Origin: a virus
Virus record (IMG/VR): IMGVR_UViG_3300027759_000499
Location: 1 to 21,180 of that record
DNA length: 21,180 nucleotides
Direction: 5' to 3' (one strand)
Within the stretch, counting starts at the first letter, position 1, and each line of letters starts with the position of its first letter. The notes beneath the pieces are model-generated. The model saw only the letters and a program-made list of their open reading frames with translations, ran no database searches and was not told where the DNA came from. Below are positions 13,987-20,969 of this stretch, one piece after another. The translations under genes and the position numbers were made by a program.

Positions 13987-14505
13987 ATGGCTAATACCAA
14001 GTCAGTCGGCGTTGCGTTTAGCGACCCAGAACTGGTGGCTGGCACGACGATCACGGGCGCTGTTATTGACTCTACGTCAAAGATTGCGTCCAATATCGCC
14101 AGCGGTTTTTCGGAGATGCAGCAAGGCGCGACTATCGCCACCACCAGCAACAGCGATGTGTACATGATTGTTGACGCGGCTGGTGTGCTTACCGGCGCTC
14201 GTTTTTCGGGTACTGATGCGTTGGCTGCTAGTGACACCAACTACATCACGTTTTCAATCACCAATCTAGGCACTAGCGGTTCTGGTTCAGCCGCTATGTT
14301 GGCGGCTACTGATGCCAATACGACCAAAACTACTGGTGGAACCGCGCTGACGGCTAACGCAGCTCGTTCGTTGACGCTCAACGGCACCGCAGCCAATCTG
14401 GTTGCGGCCGCTGGTGATCGTCTGCGTATCCGCGCAGCCGCAACTGGTACGCTTGCCAATACGGTGACATTCCCGGTTTACAACCTAATTTTTAGCGTTG
14501 CATAA
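13987..14505 (+). CDS. Putative virion protein with shared NTKSxGVAFSD start (172 aa), copy 1
   Basis: AAAGGA at 13974-13979 precedes the ATG. The product starts MANTKSVGVAFSD, which is almost repeated at the start of the next gene, and continues as Ala/Thr/Ser-rich beta sequence: DVYMIVDAAGVLTGARFSG, NYITFSITNLG, LTANAARSLTLNG, ending NTVTFPVYNLIFSVA. No catalytic motif, signal or coiled coil is seen. Together with its neighbour it looks like a surface protein attached by a common N-terminal peptide, for example a decoration protein or capsid-bound spike. It lies just downstream of the TTCG terminator, so it may be made in lower amounts than coat. Confidence 0.65.
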   Translation: MANTKSVGVAFSDPELVAGTTITGAVIDSTSKIASNIASGFSEMQQGATIATTSNSDVYMIVDAAGVLTGARFSGTDALAASDTNYITFSITNLGTSGSGSAAMLAATDANTTKTTGGTALTANAARSLTLNGTAANLVAAAGDRLRIRAAATGTLANTVTFPVYNLIFSVA

Positions 14506-14507
14506 CC

Positions 14508-14533
14508 AAGGAGCTTTAGCCCCTTCCTTTTTT
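14508..14533 (+). terminator. Weak stem-loop with T-tract between the paired virion genes
   Basis: AAGGAGC (14508-14514) can pair with GCCCCTT (14519-14525) around TTTA with one A-C mismatch, and six T follow at 14528-14533. It is much weaker than the terminator at 13951 and may be only an attenuator or chance pairing. Confidence 0.35.
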
Positions 14534-14544
14534 AAGGAATAAAA

Positions 14545-14997
14545 ATGGGTAACACCAAATCAATCGGCGTCGCGTTTAGCGATCAAGACATTGATGGCGG
14601 CACCATTGGTGCCGTTACGCCGTCAACTGTAGTTGGCACGACTGTCTACGCAACCAGCGAAATCGGCTACACAGCCGCAGCACAGGGCACGGTCACTCAG
14701 TTGACCAGCAAGGCTACGGCTGTCACGTTGAACAAAGCTGCTGGCCGCATCACGATGAACAGTGCTGCTTTGGCTGGCAATACTGCGGTGTCGTTTGCAC
14801 TAAACAACACGTTCATCAGTTCCAACGACATTGTTGTTTTGAACATCTCGGGCGGCGCGGTGGCTGATGTTACGGCGTACACCGTTTACGTTAGCAGCAT
14901 GACTGCTGGTTCGGTAACGATTACGTTGCGTAATCTTACCGGCACTTCGCAATCGGAAGCGGTAATTGTAAACTTTGCGCTGATTCATTGCGTGTAA
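14545..14997 (+). CDS. Putative virion protein with shared NTKSxGVAFSD start (150 aa), copy 2
   Basis: AAGGAA at 14534-14539 precedes the ATG. The start MGNTKSIGVAFSD matches copy 1 at 11 of 13 residues, while the rest differs: QLTSKATAVTLNKAAGRITM, AVSFALNNTFISSNDIVVLN, VYVSSMTAGSVTITLRNLTG and SEAVIVNFALIHCV. The C-terminal two thirds resembles a beta-sandwich module I recall from small phage structural proteins. Shared N terminus with divergent body suggests duplication followed by module exchange. The role is probably on the virion surface; nothing links it to an enzyme. Confidence 0.65.
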   Translation: MGNTKSIGVAFSDQDIDGGTIGAVTPSTVVGTTVYATSEIGYTAAAQGTVTQLTSKATAVTLNKAAGRITMNSAALAGNTAVSFALNNTFISSNDIVVLNISGGAVADVTAYTVYVSSMTAGSVTITLRNLTGTSQSEAVIVNFALIHCV

Positions 14998-15013
14998 CGA
15001 AAAGGGGGTAGTC

Positions 15014-15724
15014 ATGACGACTGCTGGAGATCAGATCAACGCCGCTCTGCGGCTTTTGGGTGTTCTGGCAGAAGGCGAGACTACCTCCCCCGACGCATCT
15101 CAAGATGCGCTTTCGGCGCTGAACCAGATGATCGACTCTTGGTCTACTGAGCGTCTAATGATCTACAACACCATCGACCAGATTTTCACTTGGCCGTCTG
15201 GTGTGATTGAGCGCACGCTTGGGCCTACGGGTGACTTTGTTGGCGTGCGACCTGTGTTGCTGGACGATTCGACGTATTTCCGCGACCCAGGCACCAATGT
15301 TTCGTATGGCATCAAGTTCATCAATCAGTCCCAATATAACGGAATTGCTGTCAAGACGGTAACTTCAACGTATCCACAAGTGATGTGGATCAACATGGAG
15401 TTCCCCAACATCACCATGACCATCTATCCCAAGCCTACACGGGATTTGGAATGGCACTTTGTATCGGTGCAGCAACTGGCTGCGCCAGCCACGCTGGCAA
15501 CGCAGATTTATATGCCGCCGGGTTACTTGCGGTGTTTCAAGTACAACTTGGCCTGCGAGATCGCGCCTGAGTTTGGTGTGGAGCCATCGCCTACGGTGCA
15601 GCGGATTGCCATGACCAGCAAGCGCAACCTCAAGCGCATCAACAACCCTGACGATGTGATGTCAATGCCTTACGCAATCGTGGCGACTCGCCAGAGGTTC
15701 AATGTGTACGCTGGAAACATGTAA
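15014..15724 (+). CDS. Head-tail adaptor / tail accessory factor, P22 gp4-like
   Basis: AAAGGGGG just before the ATG gives a strong ribosome site. The 236-aa product begins MTTAGDQINAALRLLGVLAEG followed by DALSALNQMIDSWSTERLMIYN, the helical opening of the gp4-type adaptor that plugs onto the portal ring. A beta region follows (SGVIERTLGPTGDFVGVRP, FPNITMTIYPKPTRDLEWHF), then YMPPGYLRCFKYNLACEIAPEFG and SKRNLKRINN. It is longer than P22 gp4 (166 aa), as in many distant relatives. It should be the first tail protein added after packaging and the base for gp10. The stop overlaps the next ATG (TAATG). Confidence 0.85.
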   Translation: MTTAGDQINAALRLLGVLAEGETTSPDASQDALSALNQMIDSWSTERLMIYNTIDQIFTWPSGVIERTLGPTGDFVGVRPVLLDDSTYFRDPGTNVSYGIKFINQSQYNGIAVKTVTSTYPQVMWINMEFPNITMTIYPKPTRDLEWHFVSVQQLAAPATLATQIYMPPGYLRCFKYNLACEIAPEFGVEPSPTVQRIAMTSKRNLKRINNPDDVMSMPYAIVATRQRFNVYAGNM

Positions 15725-17172
15725 TGCACACTCCTATTCTGGGCTCAAGCTATGTGGCTCGCAGCGTCAACGCTGCGGCAAACCGCATGGTCAATCTGTT
15801 TCCAGAAGTGATTCCAGAAGGCGGCAAAGAGCCTGCTTTCCTTAACCGAGCGCCTGGGCTGGCGTTTTTGCAGACCGTTGGCACCGGCCCGATCCGAGGC
15901 TTGTGGGCGCATCAGACCAACGGGTCAAGTTTTTTTGTAGTGTCAGGCACAGAAGTTTACAAACTGACTTCCACTACCGCCACGCCGGTTAAACTTGGCG
16001 ACGTGTCTGGCACGGGGCAAGTCAGCATTGCTGACAACGGCACGCAGATTTTCTTTGCCTGTAACGGCCCGAGCTACATTTATAACGAAGTTACCAACGT
16101 ATTCCAGCAGATCACCGACATTGACTTTCCCGGTGCAAAGACGGTTGGCTACTTGGACGGCTACTTTATTTTTAACGAGCCAAGCGGTCAGCGTATCTGG
16201 GTCACCTCGATTCTGGAAGGCACTCAGATTGACCCGCTAGATTTTGCCAGCGCAGAAGGATCGCCCGACGGGCTGGTGGCCGTCAACGTCAACAACCGCG
16301 AAGCGTGGCTGTTTGGCACCGATTCGGTCGAAGTCTGGTACGACGCAGGGCTGGCCGACTTTCCACTTACGCGCATCCAAGGCGCGTTTTCTGAGGTTGG
16401 TTGCGTTGCGCCGTACTCTGTTGCCAAGCTGGACAACTCGCTGTTTTGGTTGGGCACCGATGCCCGCGGCCAAGGCATCATCTATCGGACGGTGGGCTAC
16501 AACGCGCAGCGCGTCAGCACGCACGCCATTGAGTACGCCATCGCCCAGTACGCCGACATCAGCACGGCTGTGGCCTACACCTACCAGCAAGAGGGCCACG
16601 CCTTCTATGTGCTGAGTTTTGCCGAGGCCACTTGGGTGTTTGATGTGGCAACGACGGCTTGGCATGAGCGTGCCGGGTTTGAGGCTGGTGAATTTACCCG
16701 GCACCGCGCCAACACTCAATGTAACTTTGGCGGCACAACGGTTGTTGGCGACTACGAGAACGGCAACATCTACGCGCTTGATCTGGATGTCTATGCCGAT
16801 AACGGTGAAATTCAGAAGTGGCTGCGGTCTTGGCGGGCGATCCCAACCGGCGAAAACACTCTCAGACGCACCGCGCACCATGCGTTGCAATTGGATTGCG
16901 AGTCTGGCGTCGGCTTGGATTCTCTTGACCCGCTAGGCGGGATGATGAAACCCCGCGTGATGTTGCGGTGGTCAGATGACGGTGGGCACACCTGGAGCAA
17001 CGAGCATTGGTCTGACATGGGCGAGATAGGCCAGTTCAGCCACCGCGTGTTCTGGCGTCGGTTGGGCATGACGCTCAAGCTGCGGGATCGGGTGTATGAA
17101 GTGTCCGGCACCGACCCGGTGAAGATCGCCATCATGGGCGCTGAACTTCAAGTGAGCGGCACTAATGGCTAA
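15724..17172 (+). CDS. Packaged-DNA stabilisation protein, P22 gp10-like
   Basis: At 482 aa it is near the length of P22 gp10 (472) and occupies the same place after gp4. The family start is clear: GSSYVARSVNAAANRMVNLFPEV and PAFLNRAPGLAFLQTVGTGP, in shorter quotes SYVARSVNAAANRMVNLFPE. Repeated beta blades follow (IRGLWAHQTNGSSFFVVSGT, VGYLDGYFIFNEPSGQRIWV, REAWLFGTDSVEVWYDAG, NSLFWLGTDARGQGIIYR), suggesting a propeller-like fold. The C terminus has MLRWSDDGGHTWSNEHW. The protein closes the tail hub and keeps packaged DNA in the head. The stop overlaps the next gene's start by eight bases. Confidence 0.9.
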   Translation: MHTPILGSSYVARSVNAAANRMVNLFPEVIPEGGKEPAFLNRAPGLAFLQTVGTGPIRGLWAHQTNGSSFFVVSGTEVYKLTSTTATPVKLGDVSGTGQVSIADNGTQIFFACNGPSYIYNEVTNVFQQITDIDFPGAKTVGYLDGYFIFNEPSGQRIWVTSILEGTQIDPLDFASAEGSPDGLVAVNVNNREAWLFGTDSVEVWYDAGLADFPLTRIQGAFSEVGCVAPYSVAKLDNSLFWLGTDARGQGIIYRTVGYNAQRVSTHAIEYAIAQYADISTAVAYTYQQEGHAFYVLSFAEATWVFDVATTAWHERAGFEAGEFTRHRANTQCNFGGTTVVGDYENGNIYALDLDVYADNGEIQKWLRSWRAIPTGENTLRRTAHHALQLDCESGVGLDSLDPLGGMMKPRVMLRWSDDGGHTWSNEHWSDMGEIGQFSHRVFWRRLGMTLKLRDRVYEVSGTDPVKIAIMGAELQVSGTNG

Positions 17173-17803
17173 CAATCTTACCCAAATCCCTGCTATTCGA
17201 GTGCCTATCATTGACAGCCAAACCGGGTTGATGTCTCGGGAGTGGTATCGGTTTTTTGTCAATTTGTTTGATTTGACGGGCGAGGGGTCAAACGTTACAT
17301 CTTTGGCTGATTTGCAAGTTGGGCCACCGACCGACACGGCGGTGCAGATTGGTGTTCCATACACCGACCTGTCGCCACGCGACGAACTGGGCACGCTAGC
17401 GTCAAAAAACAGCGTTAGTTTGACGACTGATGTCAGCGGCGTTTTGCCAACGGCTAACGGCGGCGCTAACGCTACTGCTGTTGCTACAGATAGTGTTACG
17501 TCACCACTTGCGTGGAACAGTTCATCCTATTCCCAGTACGCTCTGACTGCGTTGGCAAATGCGTTGACAATCAACGCAGACGAAAACGCCGCGCCGGTAG
17601 ACGGTCAAAAAATGACGTTTCGGCTGAAGGACAACGGCACTGCTAGAGCGTTGACATGGACAACTGGTTCTGCCAAATCATTTCAAGTGATTGGCACGAC
17701 GCTTCCAACAACCACTGTTGCAAATAAAACTGTGTACGTTGGTTGCAGTTATAACGCCGCTGACTCTCGTTGGGATGTACTTGCTGTTGGGCAAGAAGTC
17801 TAA
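17165..17803 (+). CDS. Fibre-base or tail protein of unknown function (212 aa)
   Basis: It takes the slot held by the tail needle (gp26) in P22, but its sequence does not show the long coiled coil of a needle. Residues 1-50 (LTQIPAIRVPIIDSQTGLMS, REWYRFFVNLFDLTGEGSN) are a common N-terminal piece of podovirus proteins after gp10. The middle has a VLPTANGGANAT linker that recurs in fibres. Residues 120-212 form a beta module (ALTINADENAAPVDGQKMTF, LKDNGTARALTW, TTVANKTVYVGCSYNAADSR) found at the ends of many phage fibre-like proteins. It is probably a virion tail component. Its stop overlaps the ATG of the glycine-rich gene. Confidence 0.65.
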   Translation: MANNLTQIPAIRVPIIDSQTGLMSREWYRFFVNLFDLTGEGSNVTSLADLQVGPPTDTAVQIGVPYTDLSPRDELGTLASKNSVSLTTDVSGVLPTANGGANATAVATDSVTSPLAWNSSSYSQYALTALANALTINADENAAPVDGQKMTFRLKDNGTARALTWTTGSAKSFQVIGTTLPTTTVANKTVYVGCSYNAADSRWDVLAVGQEV

Positions 17804-18783
17804 TGGCTCAGACCGTTACAACCCTTGCCAATGGCGACAAACAGATCGTCATTACAGGCACAGAAACGTGGACTTTCCCGTCTGATTGGAATGATGCTGC
17901 CAACAAGCTAGAGGCGTATGGCCGTGGCGGTAATGGCGCAACAGGAACTGCAAGTGTCAGCGGCGGTGGCGGCGGCAGTGGTTCATATCAAAAAGTATTA
18001 AATTTTCCGTTAAAGCTATATTCCCAAACGCCAAACCCGATTGACGGTCAGTTTGCAGTATTGCTTTCTACTGTTGATACGGAGTCAACTACACAGTATA
18101 CGTTTTTCCTTGTTTACGCAGGCGATGATGGATTGAGTCCTCCCTCGCCTGTTTACAGTCGAGGAATAGGGGCCGGTGCGGGGCAAAACGCATCGGGTAA
18201 CTTTGGCGGGAATGGGGCGGGTGACCCCTCGTACAACATTGATGTTGCCGTTACTGCAACTACTCCCAGCGCCAGTTATACAACCACTCACTTTGGCGGC
18301 AGTGCTGGCGGGGATGGTAGAATATCAACTACAGCCGCTGGTGGCGGCGGCGCTGGCGCAGCAGGCCCAAACGGTGCTGGCGGCGCAGGTGGAACAAACA
18401 CCGCAACTCTTGGCACTACTGGCCGAGGCGGTGGCGGCGGTAACGGTGGCACAGCAGGATCAAATACCTCCGCAACAGGTGGCACAGCAGGAACTGGTGC
18501 GGGCGCTGGCGGTGCTGGTGGAGCAGCAAGCACATCAGGCAGCGCAGGCGGTGCTGGCACTAACGCCGCCACAACTTATATATTTTCTGGTGGTGGCGGT
18601 GGCGGTGCTGGTGACGGTACAGGTACTACGGTTGGTGGTGCTGGTGGCTTGTACGGTGCTGGCGGTGGCGGCGGCGCTTCGTCTACAATTTCAACGCAAG
18701 GCTTAGGTTCAAGCGGCGCATTGGTGATTACCTATACGCCAGTGGTTACAGCTACAAGCAGCAATTTTTTCTTGCTGTTTTAA
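17803..18783 (+). CDS. Glycine-rich adhesin-like tail protein
   Basis: I chose ATG 17803, which overlaps the previous stop; an in-frame ATG at 17770 lies inside the preceding gene. The N terminus (residues 1-45) has ITGTETWTFPSDWNDAANKLEAYGRGG, seen as ETWTFPSDWND and KLEAYGRGG, a module that often opens glycine-rich fibre proteins. Residues about 45-310 hold many Gly runs (GGGGGSGS, GGGGAGAAGPNGAGGAGG, GGGGNGGTAG, GGGGGGAGDG), as in the polyglycine-helix tips of T-even gp38-like adhesins. A single non-glycine insert lies at about 60-110 (YQKVLNFPLKLYSQTPNPID and following). The end LGSSGALVITYTPVV closes the fold, followed by a hydrophobic FFLLF. Likely role: host-surface binding. Confidence 0.7.
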   Translation: MAQTVTTLANGDKQIVITGTETWTFPSDWNDAANKLEAYGRGGNGATGTASVSGGGGGSGSYQKVLNFPLKLYSQTPNPIDGQFAVLLSTVDTESTTQYTFFLVYAGDDGLSPPSPVYSRGIGAGAGQNASGNFGGNGAGDPSYNIDVAVTATTPSASYTTTHFGGSAGGDGRISTTAAGGGGAGAAGPNGAGGAGGTNTATLGTTGRGGGGGNGGTAGSNTSATGGTAGTGAGAGGAGGAASTSGSAGGAGTNAATTYIFSGGGGGGAGDGTGTTVGGAGGLYGAGGGGGASSTISTQGLGSSGALVITYTPVVTATSSNFFLLF

Positions 18784-18805
18784 ACAAAATAATTTTGAGG
18801 TTTTT

Positions 18806-20260
18806 ATGACCACAGCACTTACGCCTTCACCTAAAGCGCAGTTTTTGGCTAACGACGGCACGCCGCTGGTTGGGGGCAAGCTGTACACCTATGCTGCGGG
18901 CACCACGACACCGCTGGCAACGTACACCAGCTACTCAGGTCTTACGGCCAACACCAACCCCATCATCTTGGACTCGCGCGGCGAAGCTAATGTGTGGCTA
19001 AACGTTGGCCCGTACAAACTAGCGTTGTACGATGCCGATAACGCGCTAATTTGGACAGTAGATAACATCTATTCTGCTGGCAGCGGCGTTTTTAACGGGC
19101 CTGTTTCCGGCACTACAGCCACGTTCAGCGGTGCTTTGTCTGCTGCATCAGGCACATTCAGCGGCAATGTGTCTGCTGGCGGCAATGTGTTTACTGGGGC
19201 AGTAAGCGGCACTACGGGCACGTTTTCTGGCGCAGTTTCTGGCACTACGGGCACGTTTTCAGGTGCAATCTCAGGCACTACGGGAACGTTTTCAGGCAAC
19301 GTGCAGATGTCATCAGCAAATGGCGGTCAGCTAGGAGGACTTCGGAATCGTGTCATCAACGGTAATTTCTACGCTGACCAAAGAAACTCCGGCGCATCAC
19401 AGGCCATCACCGCAGGCGCGGCGCTGGCCTACACGGTAGACCGTTTTTACGCCTATTGCACGGGTGCAAACGTCACCGGACAGCGAGTAGCGGGAACAGC
19501 GCCCAACGCCTATCTGTATCGTTTCACAGGCGCTGCGTCTACCACCAAGATTGGTTTTGCCCAGCGCATTGAAAACCTCAACTGTCAAGACCTTGCGGGG
19601 CAGACCGCAACGTTGTCAATAGACTTGTCTAACAGCCTGCTGACCACCGTCACCTGGACAGCTTGGTACGCCAGCACCGCCAACACTTTTGGCACCTTGG
19701 CCGCGCCTACGCGGACGCAAATTGCCACGGGCACTTTCACAATAACTTCAACGCTGACCCGCTACAACACCAATATTACTATCCCATCTGCCGCCACCAC
19801 GGGTATTGAAATTGAACTAAGTGTTGGGGCGCAAACTTCTGGAACGTGGAATATTGGAAACTGGCAGTTGGAATTTGGCAGTACCGCCACGCCATTCGAG
19901 CAACGTCCGATTGGGATGGAGTTGTCGTTATGTCAGAGGTACTACAACCGAATTACGCCGGGTGCCGCCAATACATTTGGTATCGGGCATGGTGTAAGCA
20001 CCACACAAGTTGATACTGTAATTTATTTTTCGCCAATGCGTTCCGCAATAACTGCAATTGAACAGAGCGGTACGGCGACTGATTATCAACTGATAGGGGG
20101 TGTATCAACTGTATGTTCTGTTGTTCCAACATTTGTTGATGGGTCAATTTCTACATTAACAACTAGGTTTACCATTGCAAGCGGTGCAACAGCAAATGGC
20201 GCATATAGGTCAAGAGCAAATACTGCAAATGGTTATCTTGGATGGAGTGCAGAACTGTGA
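18806..20260 (+). CDS. Tail fibre protein with repeat stalk and receptor-binding end
   Basis: The 484-aa product begins with an anchor module, residues 1-92: SPKAQFLANDGTPLVGGKLY, TYAAGTTTPLATYTSYSG, PIILDSRGEANVWLNVGPYK and ADNALIWTVDNI. Residues 96-161 are six 11-residue repeats of the form FSGAVSGTTGT. Residues about 175-375 are a beta-sandwich-like region (NRVINGNFYADQRNSG, YTVDRFYAY, KIGFAQRIENLN, NIGNWQLEFGSTATPFEQRP, MELSLCQRYYNR) common in phage fibres and compatible with carbohydrate binding. The final 110 residues are lower in GC (20 of 60 bases at 20101-20160) and end GYLGWSAEL, probably the variable receptor-binding tip. The stop overlaps the next GTG. Confidence 0.85.
   Translation: MTTALTPSPKAQFLANDGTPLVGGKLYTYAAGTTTPLATYTSYSGLTANTNPIILDSRGEANVWLNVGPYKLALYDADNALIWTVDNIYSAGSGVFNGPVSGTTATFSGALSAASGTFSGNVSAGGNVFTGAVSGTTGTFSGAVSGTTGTFSGAISGTTGTFSGNVQMSSANGGQLGGLRNRVINGNFYADQRNSGASQAITAGAALAYTVDRFYAYCTGANVTGQRVAGTAPNAYLYRFTGAASTTKIGFAQRIENLNCQDLAGQTATLSIDLSNSLLTTVTWTAWYASTANTFGTLAAPTRTQIATGTFTITSTLTRYNTNITIPSAATTGIEIELSVGAQTSGTWNIGNWQLEFGSTATPFEQRPIGMELSLCQRYYNRITPGAANTFGIGHGVSTTQVDTVIYFSPMRSAITAIEQSGTATDYQLIGGVSTVCSVVPTFVDGSISTLTTRFTIASGATANGAYRSRANTANGYLGWSAEL
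19091..19288 (+). repeat. Six in-frame 33-bp tandem repeats in the tail fibre gene
   Basis: Six units of exactly 33 bases code for FNGPVSGTTAT, FSGALSAASGT, FSGNVSAGGNV, FTGAVSGTTGT, FSGAVSGTTGT and FSGAISGTTGT; a seventh begins FSGNV. The last three units are nearly identical in DNA, so they are the most recent copies. The unit should form a repeating beta stalk whose length can change by slippage or recombination. Confidence 0.95.
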
Positions 20261-20637
20261 AAACGTACAAATATACCGACGAATCCAACACAGTTGTCCA
20301 AGTTTTTGACGAGGACAGCATTAGCAGGATGTCCATGATTGCATCTGCTTTGCCAGAGGGCACGGTGATTGACGCATACGTCGCCCCACCACCACCCATC
20401 CCCAGCAGCGTGACGCGCTTCCAAGCCCTTGCTACGCTCTCGGCTGGCGGTTATTTGGACACGGTGCACGCATACATTGACACCCTGCCGCGCAGCAATA
20501 TCACAAGGTTGGCATTTGAGAACGCAACCGATTGGGAGCGCGCCAGCCCAACCGTCAATGCGCTGGCTACAATGCTGGGCTTGACAGACGCACAAATTGA
20601 TGAGTTGTTTATCGCAGCCGCCGAGGTTTTTGCATGA
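20257..20637 (+). CDS. Small protein downstream of tail fibre, possible fibre-assembly factor (126 aa)
   Basis: I chose GTG 20257, which overlaps the fibre stop as GTGA; an ATG at 20242 would lie inside the fibre gene. The product reads MKTYKYTDESNTVVQVFDED, then SALPEGTVIDAYVAPPPPIP, a Pro hinge, then helical VTRFQALATLSAGGYLDTVH, RLAFENATDWERASPTVNAL and MLGLTDAQIDELFIAAAEVF. The C-terminal pattern (RFQAL, ATxWxRxSPTVxAL, LGLTDAQID-LF) is one I recall from proteins coded after phage tail fibres. Its position fits a tail fibre assembly chaperone, but the sequence is not a clear member of the known Tfa families, so the role is inferred. Confidence 0.65.
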   Translation: MKTYKYTDESNTVVQVFDEDSISRMSMIASALPEGTVIDAYVAPPPPIPSSVTRFQALATLSAGGYLDTVHAYIDTLPRSNITRLAFENATDWERASPTVNALATMLGLTDAQIDELFIAAAEVFA

Positions 20638-20969
20638 CAGTCACCGTTAAAGTCCTTATCCCGGCCAAGACCGCTGAGGCCACGCAAACGACGCAGTACA
20701 CCGCGACCAACGTCACAACGATCATCGACAAGTTTACAGCGACGAACTACAGCGCCAGCGCCGCAACGATTAGCGTGAACTTGGTGACGGCAGCAGGGTC
20801 TTCCAGCGATAGCAACCTGATCACCAAGGATAAGACGCTGCAACCATCTGAGGTGTACACTTTCCCCGAAATCGTCGGCCAGGTGCTGTCGCCGTCGGCG
20901 TTCATCTCAACCATTGCTGGCACGGCCAGCGCGATCAACATTCGGGCGTCTGGGCGTGAAGTGACATGA
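20634..20969 (+). CDS. Small beta-rich phage protein of unknown function (111 aa)
   Basis: Start and previous stop overlap as ATGA. The product MTVTVKVLIPAKTAEATQTT continues with TQYTATNVTTIIDKFTATNY, SAATISVNLVTAAGSSSDSN, DKTLQPSEVYTFPEIVGQVL and a final INIRASGREVT. It appears to be a single beta-sandwich domain. I recall similar small proteins in phage structural regions where they lie behind the fibre genes; they have no assigned role. It has no signal peptide, and a head-surface or tail accessory role is possible. The stop overlaps the ATG of the following gene. Confidence 0.65.
   Translation: MTVTVKVLIPAKTAEATQTTQYTATNVTTIIDKFTATNYSASAATISVNLVTAAGSSSDSNLITKDKTLQPSEVYTFPEIVGQVLSPSAFISTIAGTASAINIRASGREVT

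Noticed and set aside
16237-16890. A 217-codon minus-strand frame
   Set aside because: It lies opposite the gp10-like gene, which has clear family motifs, and has no start context or neighbours on that strand.
18176-18706. Overlapping plus- and minus-strand frames in the glycine-rich gene
   Set aside because: GGC/GGT-rich DNA leaves other frames open by composition alone, giving Leu/Ala/Val- and Pro/Ala-rich strings; the glycine frame has the proper start and conserved ends.
19091-19288. Regular 33-bp spacing suggested a CRISPR array
   Set aside because: Units are directly adjacent without unique spacers, keep the reading frame and encode a fibre stalk repeat.
18806-20260. Possible diversity-generating retroelement acting on the tail fibre, as in Bordetella podoviruses
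   Set aside because: No reverse transcriptase, template repeat or C-type-lectin-like variable end is visible in the window.
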